The notes below the pieces were generated by a model, which saw only the letters and a program-made list of their open reading frames with translations, had not been told where the DNA came from and made no database searches. From Odontesthes bonariensis (lineage: Eukaryota > Chordata > Actinopteri > Atheriniformes > Atherinopsidae), in assembly GCF_027942865.1 (NCBI RefSeq), contig NC_134527.1, positions 4,938,976 to 5,002,975 on the forward strand: a DNA stretch of 64,000 bases. Direction: 5' to 3'. This document shows, one piece after another, positions 41,895 to 53,645 of this stretch; the stretch's first letter is position 1; each line of letters opens with the position of its first letter. A program made the position numbers and the translations under genes.

Positions 41895-42893
41895 TGCAGA
41901 TATGAAAGTTTTTGAAGTTCTAATGAGCTTGAAAGTCTTCTCCAGCACAGCCTGAACCCTCTTAGACAACCTTTTTATGTCCTTTCTTTAAGGAGTCTTC
42001 AGGAATAGTTCTCCAGGCTTCTTGAAGGACATCCCAAAGCTCTTCTTTGGATGTGGGCTGCCTTTTGTTGCGTTCTCTGCCAACATGATCCCACACTGCT
42101 TCAGTAATGTTGAGCTCCGGGCTCTGGGGAGGATTCATCCCTCCATCAGACCTGCTGCCACTAATTTTCAGCCCACTTCTTGTGTCCTTTGGCACAGCTC
42201 AGGCTTTTCTCCCTGTTTCCCTTCCTTAAGAACGGCTTCTTGACAGCCACCCTTCCATGGAGCCCATTTCTGATGAGGCTTGGGCCAACAGCAGATGGAT
42301 CAGCTGAAGGTCCAGATGCATCTCTCAGCTCCTGTGTCAGGTCTTTGCTGGATGTTTTCCTCTTTCTTAAGGACATCACTTTCAGATCCTGTTCATCTGC
42401 TGTAGATAGTTCTTTAGGCCTGACACTTCTTCTTCTGTCCTCCACTTGTCCAGTTTCCTCAAATGTTTTAAGGACACACTGCACACCATGCTGAGATATG
42501 CCAAGTTTTCAGCTAACAGCTCTTTGGGAATCAACTTGTTGCTGCAGAAATCCTGTTTTCTGTCTGTCAGACTGTGTTATCTTTGCTGTTTTTCACAGAT
42601 GCAACTAAAGAAATGGGAACAAATGATGCGTCTTTGCAACAGGCTGCTAAATTGTCTTTTGTGTGCTTCATTATTTGAGTTGGGATGCCCTTTTTTTTAT
42701 GCCTGAATGATAATTAGGTCAGTGTTAAGTGTGGAAACAAACAAAAATCACCTTCCTCTGAAAGTGTTCAGGAATGAGGAGTGGACTGAAAATGAGTAAA
42801 AAAAAAGCATCCTGTTAAAGAAAACTTTAAAAGATTACAAAATATCAGCAGAATATGAGGAAATGGGGGATTGAGAGTTTTGCATTGTGCTGC
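41895..42893 (-). pseudogene. Tc1-like transposase with the catalytic middle deleted
   Basis: On the minus strand, 42484-42161 encodes the DNA-binding half: FEETGQVEDRRRSVRPKELS, DLTQEL, then NGLHGRVAVKKPFLRKGN. This joins almost directly to the C-terminal piece NPPQSPELNITEAVWDH and KEELWDVLQEAWRTIPED (42195-41962). The segment with the first two catalytic Asp residues is gone. The 5' terminus 'agagttttgcattgtgc' is near 42880. Confidence 0.88.
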
Positions 42894-42973
42894 AACGATG
42901 TTTCCTCATTAAAAAAAAAAAAACACCTAAACTTCTGAGATTAATTCAGCTTGTTTATTATATCCGTATAAAG

Positions 42974-43770
42974 TAGGGCTGGTCGAGTTAATTCGTTATT
43001 ATCGCGTTAATGCATTAATTATTTAACGGCGATAAATATATCTTTTTTTTAAATGTGGGGGGGGGGGGGGGCTTTTGTGCCTTTAATGGATAGGAAAGTT
43101 CAGAAAGGCAGGAAGCAGGGGGCAGAGAGAGGGGGAACGACACGCAGCACCCCTGTTTTATTATTTAATTTATTACTGTAAAAGTCTGTTGCTCACAGGC
43201 TTTTATTTTGTAAGTCTGTTGCTCACAGGCTTTTATTTTGTAAAAGTCTGTTGCTCACAGGCTTTTATTTTGTAAAAGTCTGTTGCCGTCTGCTGTGGAA
43301 CCGGGAAAGAAAGTAATCGGCGGATCCACCAAACATGGAGAAGGGTACGGAACTTTTACTCGGCCATTTTCATTTTAAAGTTCTTCCAGACGGCGGAGTC
43401 GACAGAACCAAAGTCATTTGTAAACACTGCCAAGTTGAATTGTCTTCTCAGCGTAGTAGTTCCAGTCTAAAATATCACTTAAAGGCAAAACACACAACTG
43501 ATAGCAGCAAGTCATTCAAGGAAACAGACAGTGGAGCGAGGCTTCTACATAAAAACTACAGAAAGATGCTGATGTTAAAAGTGTGTTTGCACAACAAATG
43601 TTATGGCACTTTCATTCATATGGCAGCACATTTAAAATAAAGCTAAATGCTAAACGCTATAGGCTACTTTTGGATTCATTTTTGGATTCTGCGTACAAAT
43701 GCGATTAATCGTGATTAATCAGGGAAATCATGTGATTGAGATAAAAAATTGTAACCGTTGCCCAGCCCTA
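42974..43770 (+). mobile_element. hAT deletion derivative with BED-finger ORF, copy 3
   Basis: Ends TAGGGCTGG ... GCCCAGCCCTA. Flanks are GTATAAAG (42966-42973) and GTTTAAAG (43771-43778), 7 of 8 matching. The frame 43335-43640 gives the same 101-residue protein as copy 2. Between the left end and the ORF lie a G16 run (about 43056), an unrelated purine-rich insert and three tandem copies of 'gtctgttgctcacaggcttt'. Confidence 0.88.
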
Positions 43771-43778
43771 GTTTAAAG

Positions 43779-44748
43779 ATAAGACGTAAAAGTTCCTGAT
43801 GGTGAAATAGGTCAGCGTGGAACTACAAAGTGTCGTTTTAGTTTTCCCTCCTGGAGGATCATGTCTGCACAGGTACGACTCCGAGCCTTTTCCCGCTTTG
43901 ACGTGTGATGCATGCCTCTGTCTGGCTCTGTGTGAGCGTACTGTAAGGTGTCGGATTACCAGAAAACCTGCGAATGTCATGCTGCTGTGCGAGTCTTGCA
44001 CGGCTTAATAGTTTGGGTGTCCGCAGAGCTCTCAGATGCTCTTAATCTGGACTTTTCCGACACACGCGACACGCACGGTGAGCATCTTCTTCTGCTTTCT
44101 TTCTGCTGTTGTTCCACAGTGTTTTTTAAAAATAGATGCTTGTTATTTTTTTGCTCCTGGCATTTTCTTGCCCCCCCCCCCCTTCAGGGATTTTTCCTGC
44201 TCAGTGAAATCTGCAGCGGCTCTCATGGCTCGACCATCCAGAGCCGTAATCCAGACGTCCAAGCTGCTCGGATATAAATCCCGTCCGGGGGAATATTGGC
44301 TCCACAAGATGACATAAAGATTATTCATTTTATTTGAAACCTCTCAGGACATGGTAACCTGCTGTCGTCTGACGGGATAACATTTAATCCGTGGCTGTGG
44401 CGTGCTCTGCACACTTGACAGTTTACGTCAGTGAGGGAGTGGAGGAATGCACTCTCCTGTTGGAGAGAAGGGGTTTGAAACTACTTGGAAAAAAATGTGA
44501 CAGAGTGTTACACTGTTTAATTCAACATCTGACGGCATCCAAGGTCAGAATAATGAAGCCGCACTCAGATCTTTGAGTGGAAATGAACTTCAAGTCGAGG
44601 CGTCCTCTGACTCCAAGTGGAAATTCTTGGCTTGTAGCTTCGTCTTGTGAAATTCTGCCTTTTTTTTAATCTTTTTTTATCTTACTTGTGGCAGCTTGTT
44701 GAGCTAAAGGCTTCGTTTATATTGGCATGTTGAATCGGTTTTTGTTAA
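43779..44748. other. No recognised gene
   Basis: GC-richer intergenic DNA with a C-run at about 44171-44183. Overlapping frames at 43817-44317 show no motif. Confidence 0.4.
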
Positions 44749-45615
44749 AGGGATAGTTCGACATGAAGCTGTATTACATCCCATATCAGCAACATCATTT
44801 CTGAACATCTTCTTACCCCCTGCTGCGTCCTGTGAGCAGAGTTCCAGCCTCGTTTTGGTGTTGATGAAAGTAGTTCCGGCTAGTTGGCTGGGGTTTAAAA
44901 AATAAAGCGTCTTGCTTCTCAAAACAATATGTGTTCAAAAGAGTAATATATTTGCATCACAAATTCGTTCTCCAGGAAAAAGTCAGACCTCACAATCTCT
45001 TGGCCCTATTTTCTCTCCCTTCGTATCACTGCCTGCTGTGTAGACCGTGCAGACCGAAGTGCAGATCGAGCAGTCCCCTGCTTAGATTAGATTAGATTGT
45101 ACTTTATTTATCCCACAATGGGGAAATTCACTTGTCACAGCAGCAACAACAGACATGAAACAAGAAATAAAAAAAAGAGGAAAAGCAAGTCCTAAAAAGT
45201 AAAGTGACCTAGTATAAATAATATTGCACATTGTGAAGTTGAAATGAATTAAATATAAATAATACGGATAAAGAAAAAGCAGAAAACACCGTAACAGGCG
45301 CGGCTGTCCGCAGGCGGCAGCAGGCAGTGATACGAAGGGAGAGAAAATAGCGCCAAGTGATTGTGAGGTCTGACTTTTTCCTGGAGAACGATTTTGTGAT
45401 GCAAATGTATTACTCTTTTGAACGCATATTGTTTTGAGAAGCAAAACGCTTTATTTTTTAAACCCCAGCCAACTAGCCGGACTACCTTCATCAACGCCAA
45501 AACGAGGCTGGATCTCTGCTCACAGGACGCAGCAGGGGGTAAGAACATGTTCATAAATGATGTTGCTGATATGGGATGTAATACAGCTTCATGTCAAAAG
45601 AGGCGAACTATCCCT
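44749..45615. mobile_element. TTAA-target palindromic element, copy 4
   Basis: TTAA on both sides (44745-44748, 45616-45619). The arms match 7221-8056. A retroelement tail is inserted in the loop (next entry). Confidence 0.88.
45084..45285 (-). repeat. Retroelement tail nested in the TTAA element
   Basis: Starts 'tagattagattagattgta' with 'tttatcccacaatggggaaa' (a reversed fish LINE end) and interrupts the palindrome. The uninterrupted version is at 16185-16215. Confidence 0.65.
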
Positions 45616-45619
45616 TTAA

Positions 45620-46485
45620 TTCCAGGTGTGGACATTTCTGTTTTGGTGAGCAGGACACTTTCTTCTCTCTTCCTTTTAAACGGCTTCATCTCCTGGATTT
45701 AAACACCAGAAGGAGCACGTGTGCATGAACCAGCTGAACGTGGAGAGCGGTTTCATTTTGGAACTCCTGACTCCTCTTCATCTGAGACACGCGTCTCCGT
45801 TGTTGGCGAAGCGTTGAGACGCTAACGTTTCGTGACTCCATCCTCGTTAACACTCAGACTGCAGCGCTAAGCTGCGCGCCATTAAAACCATTAAAACTGT
45901 CCTATGTGGGGTTAATCGTGGTCGTGGGGAGTGTGTGAATGCAAGGATGAAGTGGATGAGTCGGGTGTGTAAGTGGCGAGAAGACTGAGGCTGGATGGGG
46001 GGGGGGGATTATGGGAAAAGGGGGCGGGGAGCGTGCATGATCTGTCGGGGCTTAGTACCACAATTACCCCAGCAGCTGCAGCTGCAGCTGTAGCAGTGAC
46101 AGCAGCAGCCGCGGTGCTGATGGTGCTGATGGTGGCAGAGGCTGCGTTTTCATTAGTCTAATGCCCAGAGAAGCTCCAGAATTATGTAAGAGTGACGTGC
46201 TGTCATCCCCCTTTTAAGGCCGGCCCACCTCCTGGCAACAACGTGGCCGTTTGTTTTCCTTTTATCCCCCCCCGCTTTCGCTCGGAGAAGCCAAAAGGAC
46301 ATCTGTCAGAGTCGGGTCTCGTAGTAGCCGAATGTGCCGCTCGTTGTCATGGAGAAACCGATGCTCCGAGGTCTTAATTCGGAGTGAGATGAGTGGACAT
46401 TTGGAGGGGCTGAATCTGCGTCTAGTTCTGGGTCCCCAGCTGTTGTGAGACGTGTCAGCGCGGCTGATCAGAGACGGTTTAAAAG
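45620..46485 (+). promoter_or_regulatory. GC-rich upstream region of the first tjp2 coding exon
   Basis: CpG-containing DNA with CAGCTG repeats at 46071-46095. It ends in a short leader 'cagagacggtttaaaag' before the ATG. It is the likely promoter/5' UTR of the long tjp2 form (inference). Confidence 0.35.
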
Positions 46486-46592
46486 ATGAAGTTTAAGAAG
46501 TTCATCACGATCATGCAGGCAGCGATCGGCATCGTGCCCCTCAACAAACGGGAGCTCATGCCATCCGACAGAAAGCTGTGGAGACCCCCGGG
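46486..46592 (+). CDS. tjp2: tjp2 alternative first coding exon A
   Basis: 35 codons plus GG before donor gtgagt: MKFKKFITIMQAAIGIVP, then LNKRELMPSDRKLWRPP. Codon-like composition and a clear donor make it a real exon. Its link to tjp2 rests on phase, strand and likeness to ZO-1 long isoforms. Confidence 0.6.
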
Positions 46593-49500
46593 GTGAGTTT
46601 AATCCCTGTCGACGTGCGCAGACACGGTTTTTATTTTTAGTGGTTAACTCACCGAGGGAACAGGTGGCTTCAAGAGAGTGTGACACCGTTTAAAGGGTCG
46701 TTTCGCTCAAAACGAACCGTCTGCTCAGGTCGATACTTGTTGTTTTAATTTGTTTTCCGTTTGTTTTAACCGCACAGAAAGACCCAGATCAGCAGCAGTG
46801 ATCCGCAGAGTGGATAATAAAAGAGTTGGATGTGGATCGAGCAGTTTTGATTTATTTCATGGTGGTGGAGCAAGCCGTCATGAATCTGTAGATTCTGTAT
46901 ATTACATGTTCACATCGTTTTAATTAATTTGAGGGAAAATATTAAGATTTTCTGTTTGATTTGCACGTCTGATCTTAGACACGACTAATGTTCACGTTAA
47001 CGTAATGTTAAACAGACTCCTGCCCGAGTAGTGTTCATTTAGTGAACAACCAAAATGGTTTGATGAGCACTTTTTGATTAAACGGGTTATGGGTCAAACC
47101 TTTTTTATATTACCAATAATTCTACCCTCTTCAGGTTGGTTTTATTGACTGGTTTTTGTGCGGTGATAATAATCTGTGATAATAATCTAATCTAATCTCG
47201 CACGAATACAAGAAAAGGCCAGTTGGGCTGGAACTAAATCAAATTACGTTGTTTCATTGTTACTCACTTGATCGGATACTTACAGAACGTAAATGCTGTG
47301 AAGAGCTAACCACGAATATCAAAAATAGGGTCTGATTCCCTCTAATTTTAGAGTTTTATGTAGCTAAAACATGACATCCTGTCCTTTCCTGAACACTTTC
47401 TCTTCAGCTCCACGGGTGGGGGACCTCATAAGGTCAGAGAAAGACGTGGAAAAGGATGATTGTGCTGCGAGGAGGAGATTCCAGCTGCGCTGGCACCGAG
47501 CTGCAGCGAGCTTCTGCTGTGGGAAACTGCAGCTGTTACCGCTCATTAGATTCTCCTGCCTCTACATTCTCACCGCGTTGTTTCACGGGCTCTACGGCAA
47601 CCGAATAAAGATGTTATTTTTTTAAATGAACGCTGTCGTCACACTGAGAACGGCTGCTCTCATCCTCTCTGGTTTATTCATCTTAATTAGTCTTGACTGC
47701 GTGAAAGGAAATGAATGCTGGAGAGCGGCGTGCTCACGAGAATCCAACATGGCTGCCCAGAACTGAATGGTTTCATTTAATCTTTTGCACACATGGTGCT
47801 GACCAACCTACATCAGTGAAGATGCTGTAACTGCTGATAATCCTACAGTAACTGCATGTGGTCAGCCTGCGTGTGACCATTTCAGCCAGATATAGGGACT
47901 TGTTTGAAGACAATACATCTGGAATATCTTGTTAAATGAAAAAGTCTTGAAAACAAATTGTTTTGAGTCACATATCATATGAAACAAGCTTTTTTTTTAC
48001 ATTTCAAGAGGTTTTTAAGCTAATTTCTAGATCACTTTCATCTCAAAAGTCCTAAATATCACATCTTATTTCAAGAAATCTTGTTGTTTCACTAGTTCCA
48101 TTGGCAAATTTTTTTGCTTTTTTCAAGCAAAAACGTCTCGTATTTGTTGTTTTTCTTACTTATTTTTGGAGGGGCATTTTGTCCAGTGTAGGCAGTTGTG
48201 TCTTATATTAAGTGTAATGAGATATTTTGACTAGAAATGAGACAAATATACTTGGTAAGACTTTGATTTTTTCCAGTGTGAAAGCCGTGCCGGGTTGGCA
48301 GAGAACATGTTCGCCACATGTTAGCGATCAGGTCAGGGATGCTGCTCCTGGAGTGAGACTGCAGATTATAGGCTGTTCTATATGGGCCAGATTACAGGCT
48401 GTGGTATCTGTGTGTGAGTCTGGTCTTACTGGGTGAATCCGGTTTAACACGGGTGAGAAACACGTGCCTTCTGCTTGGTTTATACTCTTTCTTTTTGCTC
48501 TCTTCAAAGAGGCACACTGGAAAAAATGCCCCTCCAAAAATAAGTTAAAAAACAACAAATATGAGACGTTTTTGCTTGAAATAAGCAAAAAAAATCTGCC
48601 AATGGAACTAGTGAAAATCGGCTTGTCAAGATTTCTTGAAATAAGATGTGATATTTAGGACTTTTGAGATAAAAGTGATCTTGAAATTAGCTTAAAAACC
48701 TCTTCAAATGTTAAAAAAAGCATGTTTCATGTGAAATATGACTCAAAACAAATTGTTTTCAAGACTTTTTCACTTAACAAGATATTCCAGATGTATTGTC
48801 TTCAAACAAGTCCCTATATCTGGCTGAAATGGTGCTTGTTAGGCAGTTGTGTCTTATATTAAGTGTAATGAGATACTCAATGAGACAAATATACTTGGTA
48901 AGATTTAGATGCATATTTCCACAAACTAATGCATCTTCAACAGAATATCCGTTAATCTCTGCCAAAGTGCGTAATCTCTCATCTCGAATAACTTGTGAAA
49001 CGGGTAGAAGATTACTTTGGAAAGTGGACGCAGGCTTGGAGCACACGGATTACACAACTCAAACAAGTTTAAAGACTAATTCATTTTCATAGCATCTAAA
49101 AATAGACCCTCTGTGCCTGTGTGTCCACCCCCCCCCCCCCTCCCCCCCCCAGACTTTGTGTTGACGAGTTGACACTTTGACAACACGACTGCTGAGACGT
49201 GCCCTTTAAATATTTCAGAACTCTTCTGCAAATTAAACTTTGAAGATCGCAGCATAATTTATAGACTTGTTTCTCTCTCTTTTTCTTTATTTTTTTATTT
49301 CCCAGAACAGTGATGTCAGATCTTACGATGCTGCTTCTTTAGATTTTCAGGTTTCTTTTTGAATGCGCGGTATTAGGATAGATTACAGTGTGTTCTTCTC
49401 TCCCGTCCGCAGGGACCAGGCTTTCTCCGAACAGACCAGCACCGACCTGCTCAAGTCCGGCCGCAAGTTCTGCTGGTCCAGAGAAGCCCAGTGCTTGTAT

Positions 49501-52500
49501 CTGCGCCGCCTCTCATCCAGAAGCTTCTCGGCTATAACCATGGTATGTTTTTTTCTTTTATCGATGCTGTTCAATGCATTGTGGACATTTAGGCCTTAAA
49601 AGCACAAATATAGTGGCCTGTAGCACGTTCTTAAGCTAAGAAATGTGCTCATTTAGTTTCCCTCTGCTGCCATGAATGGAAATACTGAATTAATTTAAGT
49701 TTATTGCAAAGAAGGAGAAGAATAACTAAGCACCAGTGGTGCTGGGCAGCAGGGGGAGTGAGGGTGAAGCCGCTGCTAACAGCTAACAGACCTGAAAATA
49801 GCACAGTAAGTAAAAGTATCGTATGTGCAGGATACTTTGCAAACAGGTGCTGGAGGAGACCAAGGCTGTGTCACAATGTGAAATTATCTGCTGTACAGAC
49901 AGTTCCTTGAGCTGAAAAGATAATTCTGCGCACGGCACCATGACACATTGTGTCCGTACGCGATATCAGTTCACTTAGTGTCACACTTACCACAACAGCT
50001 GCCGGCCCCACAATAACTGACCGCAACTTTCCAAACGAAGAAACTTCTGAGCTAAAGGACAAACAGTTCCAAAAGTGTTGGGACACGGTGTGAAAGCGTG
50101 ATTAAAAACAGAAAGAAATGATTCAACACAACAGAGCGCAGCAACACTGGAAAAAATGCAACTCCAAAGATAAGTAAGAAAAACAACAAATACAAGATGT
50201 TTTTGCTTGAAATAAGCAAAAAAATCTGCCAATGGAACTAGTGAAAATCGGCTTGTCAAGATTTCTTGAAATAAAATGTGATATTTAGGACTTTTGAGTT
50301 AAAAGTGATCTTGAAATTAGCTTGAAAACCTCTTCAATTGGAAAAAAAAAGCTTGTTTCATATGAAATGTGACTCAAAACAATTTGTTTTCAAGACTTTT
50401 TCATTTAACAAGATATTCCAGATGTATTGTATTAAAACAAGTCCCTATATCTGGCTGAAATGGTACTTGTTAGGCAGTTGTGTCTTATATTAAGTGTAAT
50501 GAGATATTTTGACTAGAAATGAGACAAATATACTTGGTAAGACTTTGATTTTTTTCCAGGACATTTTAGTATTTAATGAATCATTAGTTCATCTTGAGTT
50601 GAATGGGCCGTGCTTTCCAGCACGTGGCAAATCCTCTTCAAATCCAGGTTAAAAACAGTTCATTTCTCATGTGTCTATGCATGAAATCTGCACGATATCC
50701 AAATTTATTTGGACTGTTGCTTGTTTTTAATCATTTAAATTATTTTATTTGTTTCTCTTTATATTCTTTTATGTATTTTTAATGCTTCTTCCACTCCCTG
50801 CTGCAAAGCTTTCACTGGAAAAAATCTAACTCTTACCAAGTATATTTGTCTCATTGAGTATCTCATTACACTTAATATCAGACACAACTGCCTAACAAGT
50901 GCTATTTCAGCCAGATATAGGGACTGGTTTTAATACAATACATCTGGAATATCCTGTTAAGTGAAAACATCTTGTTTTGAGTCATATTTCACATGAAACA
51001 AGCTTCTTTTTTTTCATTTGAAGAGGTTTTTAAGCTAATTTCAAGATCAGTTTTAACTCAAAAGTCCTAAATATCACATTTTATTTCAAGAAATCTGGAC
51101 ATTTTTGCTTATTTCAAGCAAAAACATATTTTATTTGTTGTTTTTCTTACTTATTTTTGGAGGGGCATTTTTTCCAGTGTTTATTTTATGTACATTACAT
51201 TACATTACGGTCATTCTGCAGACGCTTTTAACCAAAGCGACTTACAATAAGTGTGTTCCACATCGGTAGGCAAAAGAACTTCAGCTCACAAGTGCATTTC
51301 CTTCCAAAACCAAACAGCTAAGAGCATCACTAGTGCTAGAGTAGGTGCGGTAAGTTAGGTACCGAGACAAATGGGAAGACAATTTAGAAAACAAAGACCA
51401 TTTAGGAAAGCACTTTGAACTGTTTTGTACATGAAATGTGCTACACAAATAAATTTGATTTGTTTTGGGAGAGGATTCTGGCTGCTCAACACTCCCGGGT
51501 CTTGTTTTCGACCCAATGTTGTCAGTGAGTGAAGGTCTGGGCTGTTGGAATAGATGCAGGGTGTGTCTTGCTGAAACATGCCAGGCCTTCCCTGAAAAAG
51601 ACATCTTACGGATGGGAGCACGTGCTGCTTTTAAAACCCTATTTATAGCTTCGATGGCGCCTTTTCACACGTTCCCACATTTCAGCAGAGACTCTGATTA
51701 CAAGGCTCCTCTCCCTCTTTAGTCCAGAGGACGATTAATTAGCTCACGTTGGAGATTAAAATGTGTGTTTCATCCTCATCTTCTCACTGCTTATTTCATA
51801 ACGTCCTTTGAAAAGTTCACGGCTCAGCTCTCATGCTGTAAAATCACCTGGAGGATTGGGGAATAAATGCTTCCGTCCTGCTGTCATCGGTTGGTTAAAG
51901 CAGCTTCTCTTGTGCCCGGTGAGGATTTTTGTGTTTCCCAGGCTTCTTTCTTTATTTGAACCCAGCGGTGACCTCCGCGTGCATCCAGGATGATGATTAA
52001 CCACAGAGACATGTCGCATCCAGAAAGCTTCATTGTTTTAATGACTTGCTCTCACAAATTATTCAGGTCACTGATGCTGTTTTGCATAAAGATGGCCTAT
52101 TTCAAGGCTTGTTTTTTGTGTCATTTCCAGTGGATGTGGAATGTGCAGAATTCATCGCGTTGACTCACTTTTCGGAGAACTTATTGTCATCGTATAGAAT
52201 TACTTCGGCGTCGCTGAGTCCAGTCAAAGGTGTGCTGAAAGGGGCACGAAATCCAACATTTCATGTTTCACAGTCAGCTGGTCTCGTCTCTTACTGATAA
52301 AATATTAAATTTGAGCCGGCGTGGATGGGAAAAAAGAAGAAAAAACTGGTTATTATGCAGTTGCTACAGACCTTGACCTTTACCGTTCCTTCAGTTCCTC
52401 TGGAGATTAACCGTTTTATTTCAACACGCAGTTGTCATTTAGACTGTATTCCTCTTCCAGTCGTGTGGCAAAAAGCTTGGGAAATGTTTCCCTAATTTGA

Positions 52501-53600
52501 CCTCACAAGGCTTTGATTCCTAAGTCCTTGGAAAGATTCCTGTTCACAAGCTCTGAAGCTTCGAAGACAGCCAATCTGTGCAGGCAGGGTTCAAAATTTG
52601 TGTTTGATACTCGAGATACTTTTGGTCACCGCAGGAATGCCCATTAAGGGCACTTGACATATTTTGAGGAGGTGTAAAATTATCGGCGGTTTCTTCATAG
52701 CAGAAAGTATGTGTTAGATCCTCTTTGTTTAAAACTCAAAGTGCTTTAAATATTTTACCCACAGTGATTCAGCATTGTTTTTTTTGTTTGTTGTTGTTGT
52801 TTTAAACATATATTTATTGGTTTTTCATGTTAATATAACAGCATCCAACAATTTAAACATCCAAAACATATGGCAGTAAAGAAAATAATAATGAAATCAT
52901 TAAAAAAGATACAATAAACCGCAGTAATTAGAGAGCAAATTACTGTGCAATAAATATGAAATAATAAAAATAATAAAAAATAAATAAGTAAATAAACACA
53001 TATATGAAAATAATAATAATAATAATAATAGCATTGTGGGTTTTTTTTTAGGTTTTTTTAAAACATATATTTATTAGTTTTTTATGTTAATATAACAACA
53101 TCCAGCAATTTAAACATCCAAAACATGGCAGTAAAGAAAATAATAATTAAATGATTAAAAAAGATACATTAAACCGCAGTAATTAGACAGCAAATTACTG
53201 TGCAATGAATATGAAATAATGAAAATAATACAAATAAATAAGTAAATAAACACACACATATATAAATGATAATAATAGTATTTTGTTTTTTTAAACATAT
53301 ATTTATTGGTTTTTCATGTTAATATAACAGCATCCAACAATTTAAACATCCAAAACATATGGCAGTAAAGAAAATAATAAATAAATTATTAAAAAAGATA
53401 CAATAAGCCGCAGTAATTAGACAGCAAATTACTGTGCAATGGATATGAAATAATGAAAATAATAAAACATAAATAAATAAATAAACACACATATAAAAAT
53501 AATAATAATAATAAAAGCATTGTGGGGTTTTTGTTGTTGTTTTAAAAACATATATTCATTGGTTTTTCATGTTAATATTACAACATCCAACAATTTAAAC

Positions 53601-53645
<45 letters not shown>

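Larger units (their letters stand above)
50640..51465 (+). mobile_element. L2-like LINE 3' end interrupted by two later insertions
   Basis: LINE tail pieces are 50640-50812, 51180-51191 and about 51412-51465. Read together they match the uninterrupted tail at 55765-55990 ('gcaatgctttattttatg' region, then 'agcactttgaa', 'catgaaatgtgctac'). The interruptions are MITE copy 12 and the repeat at 51192. Confidence 0.8.
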
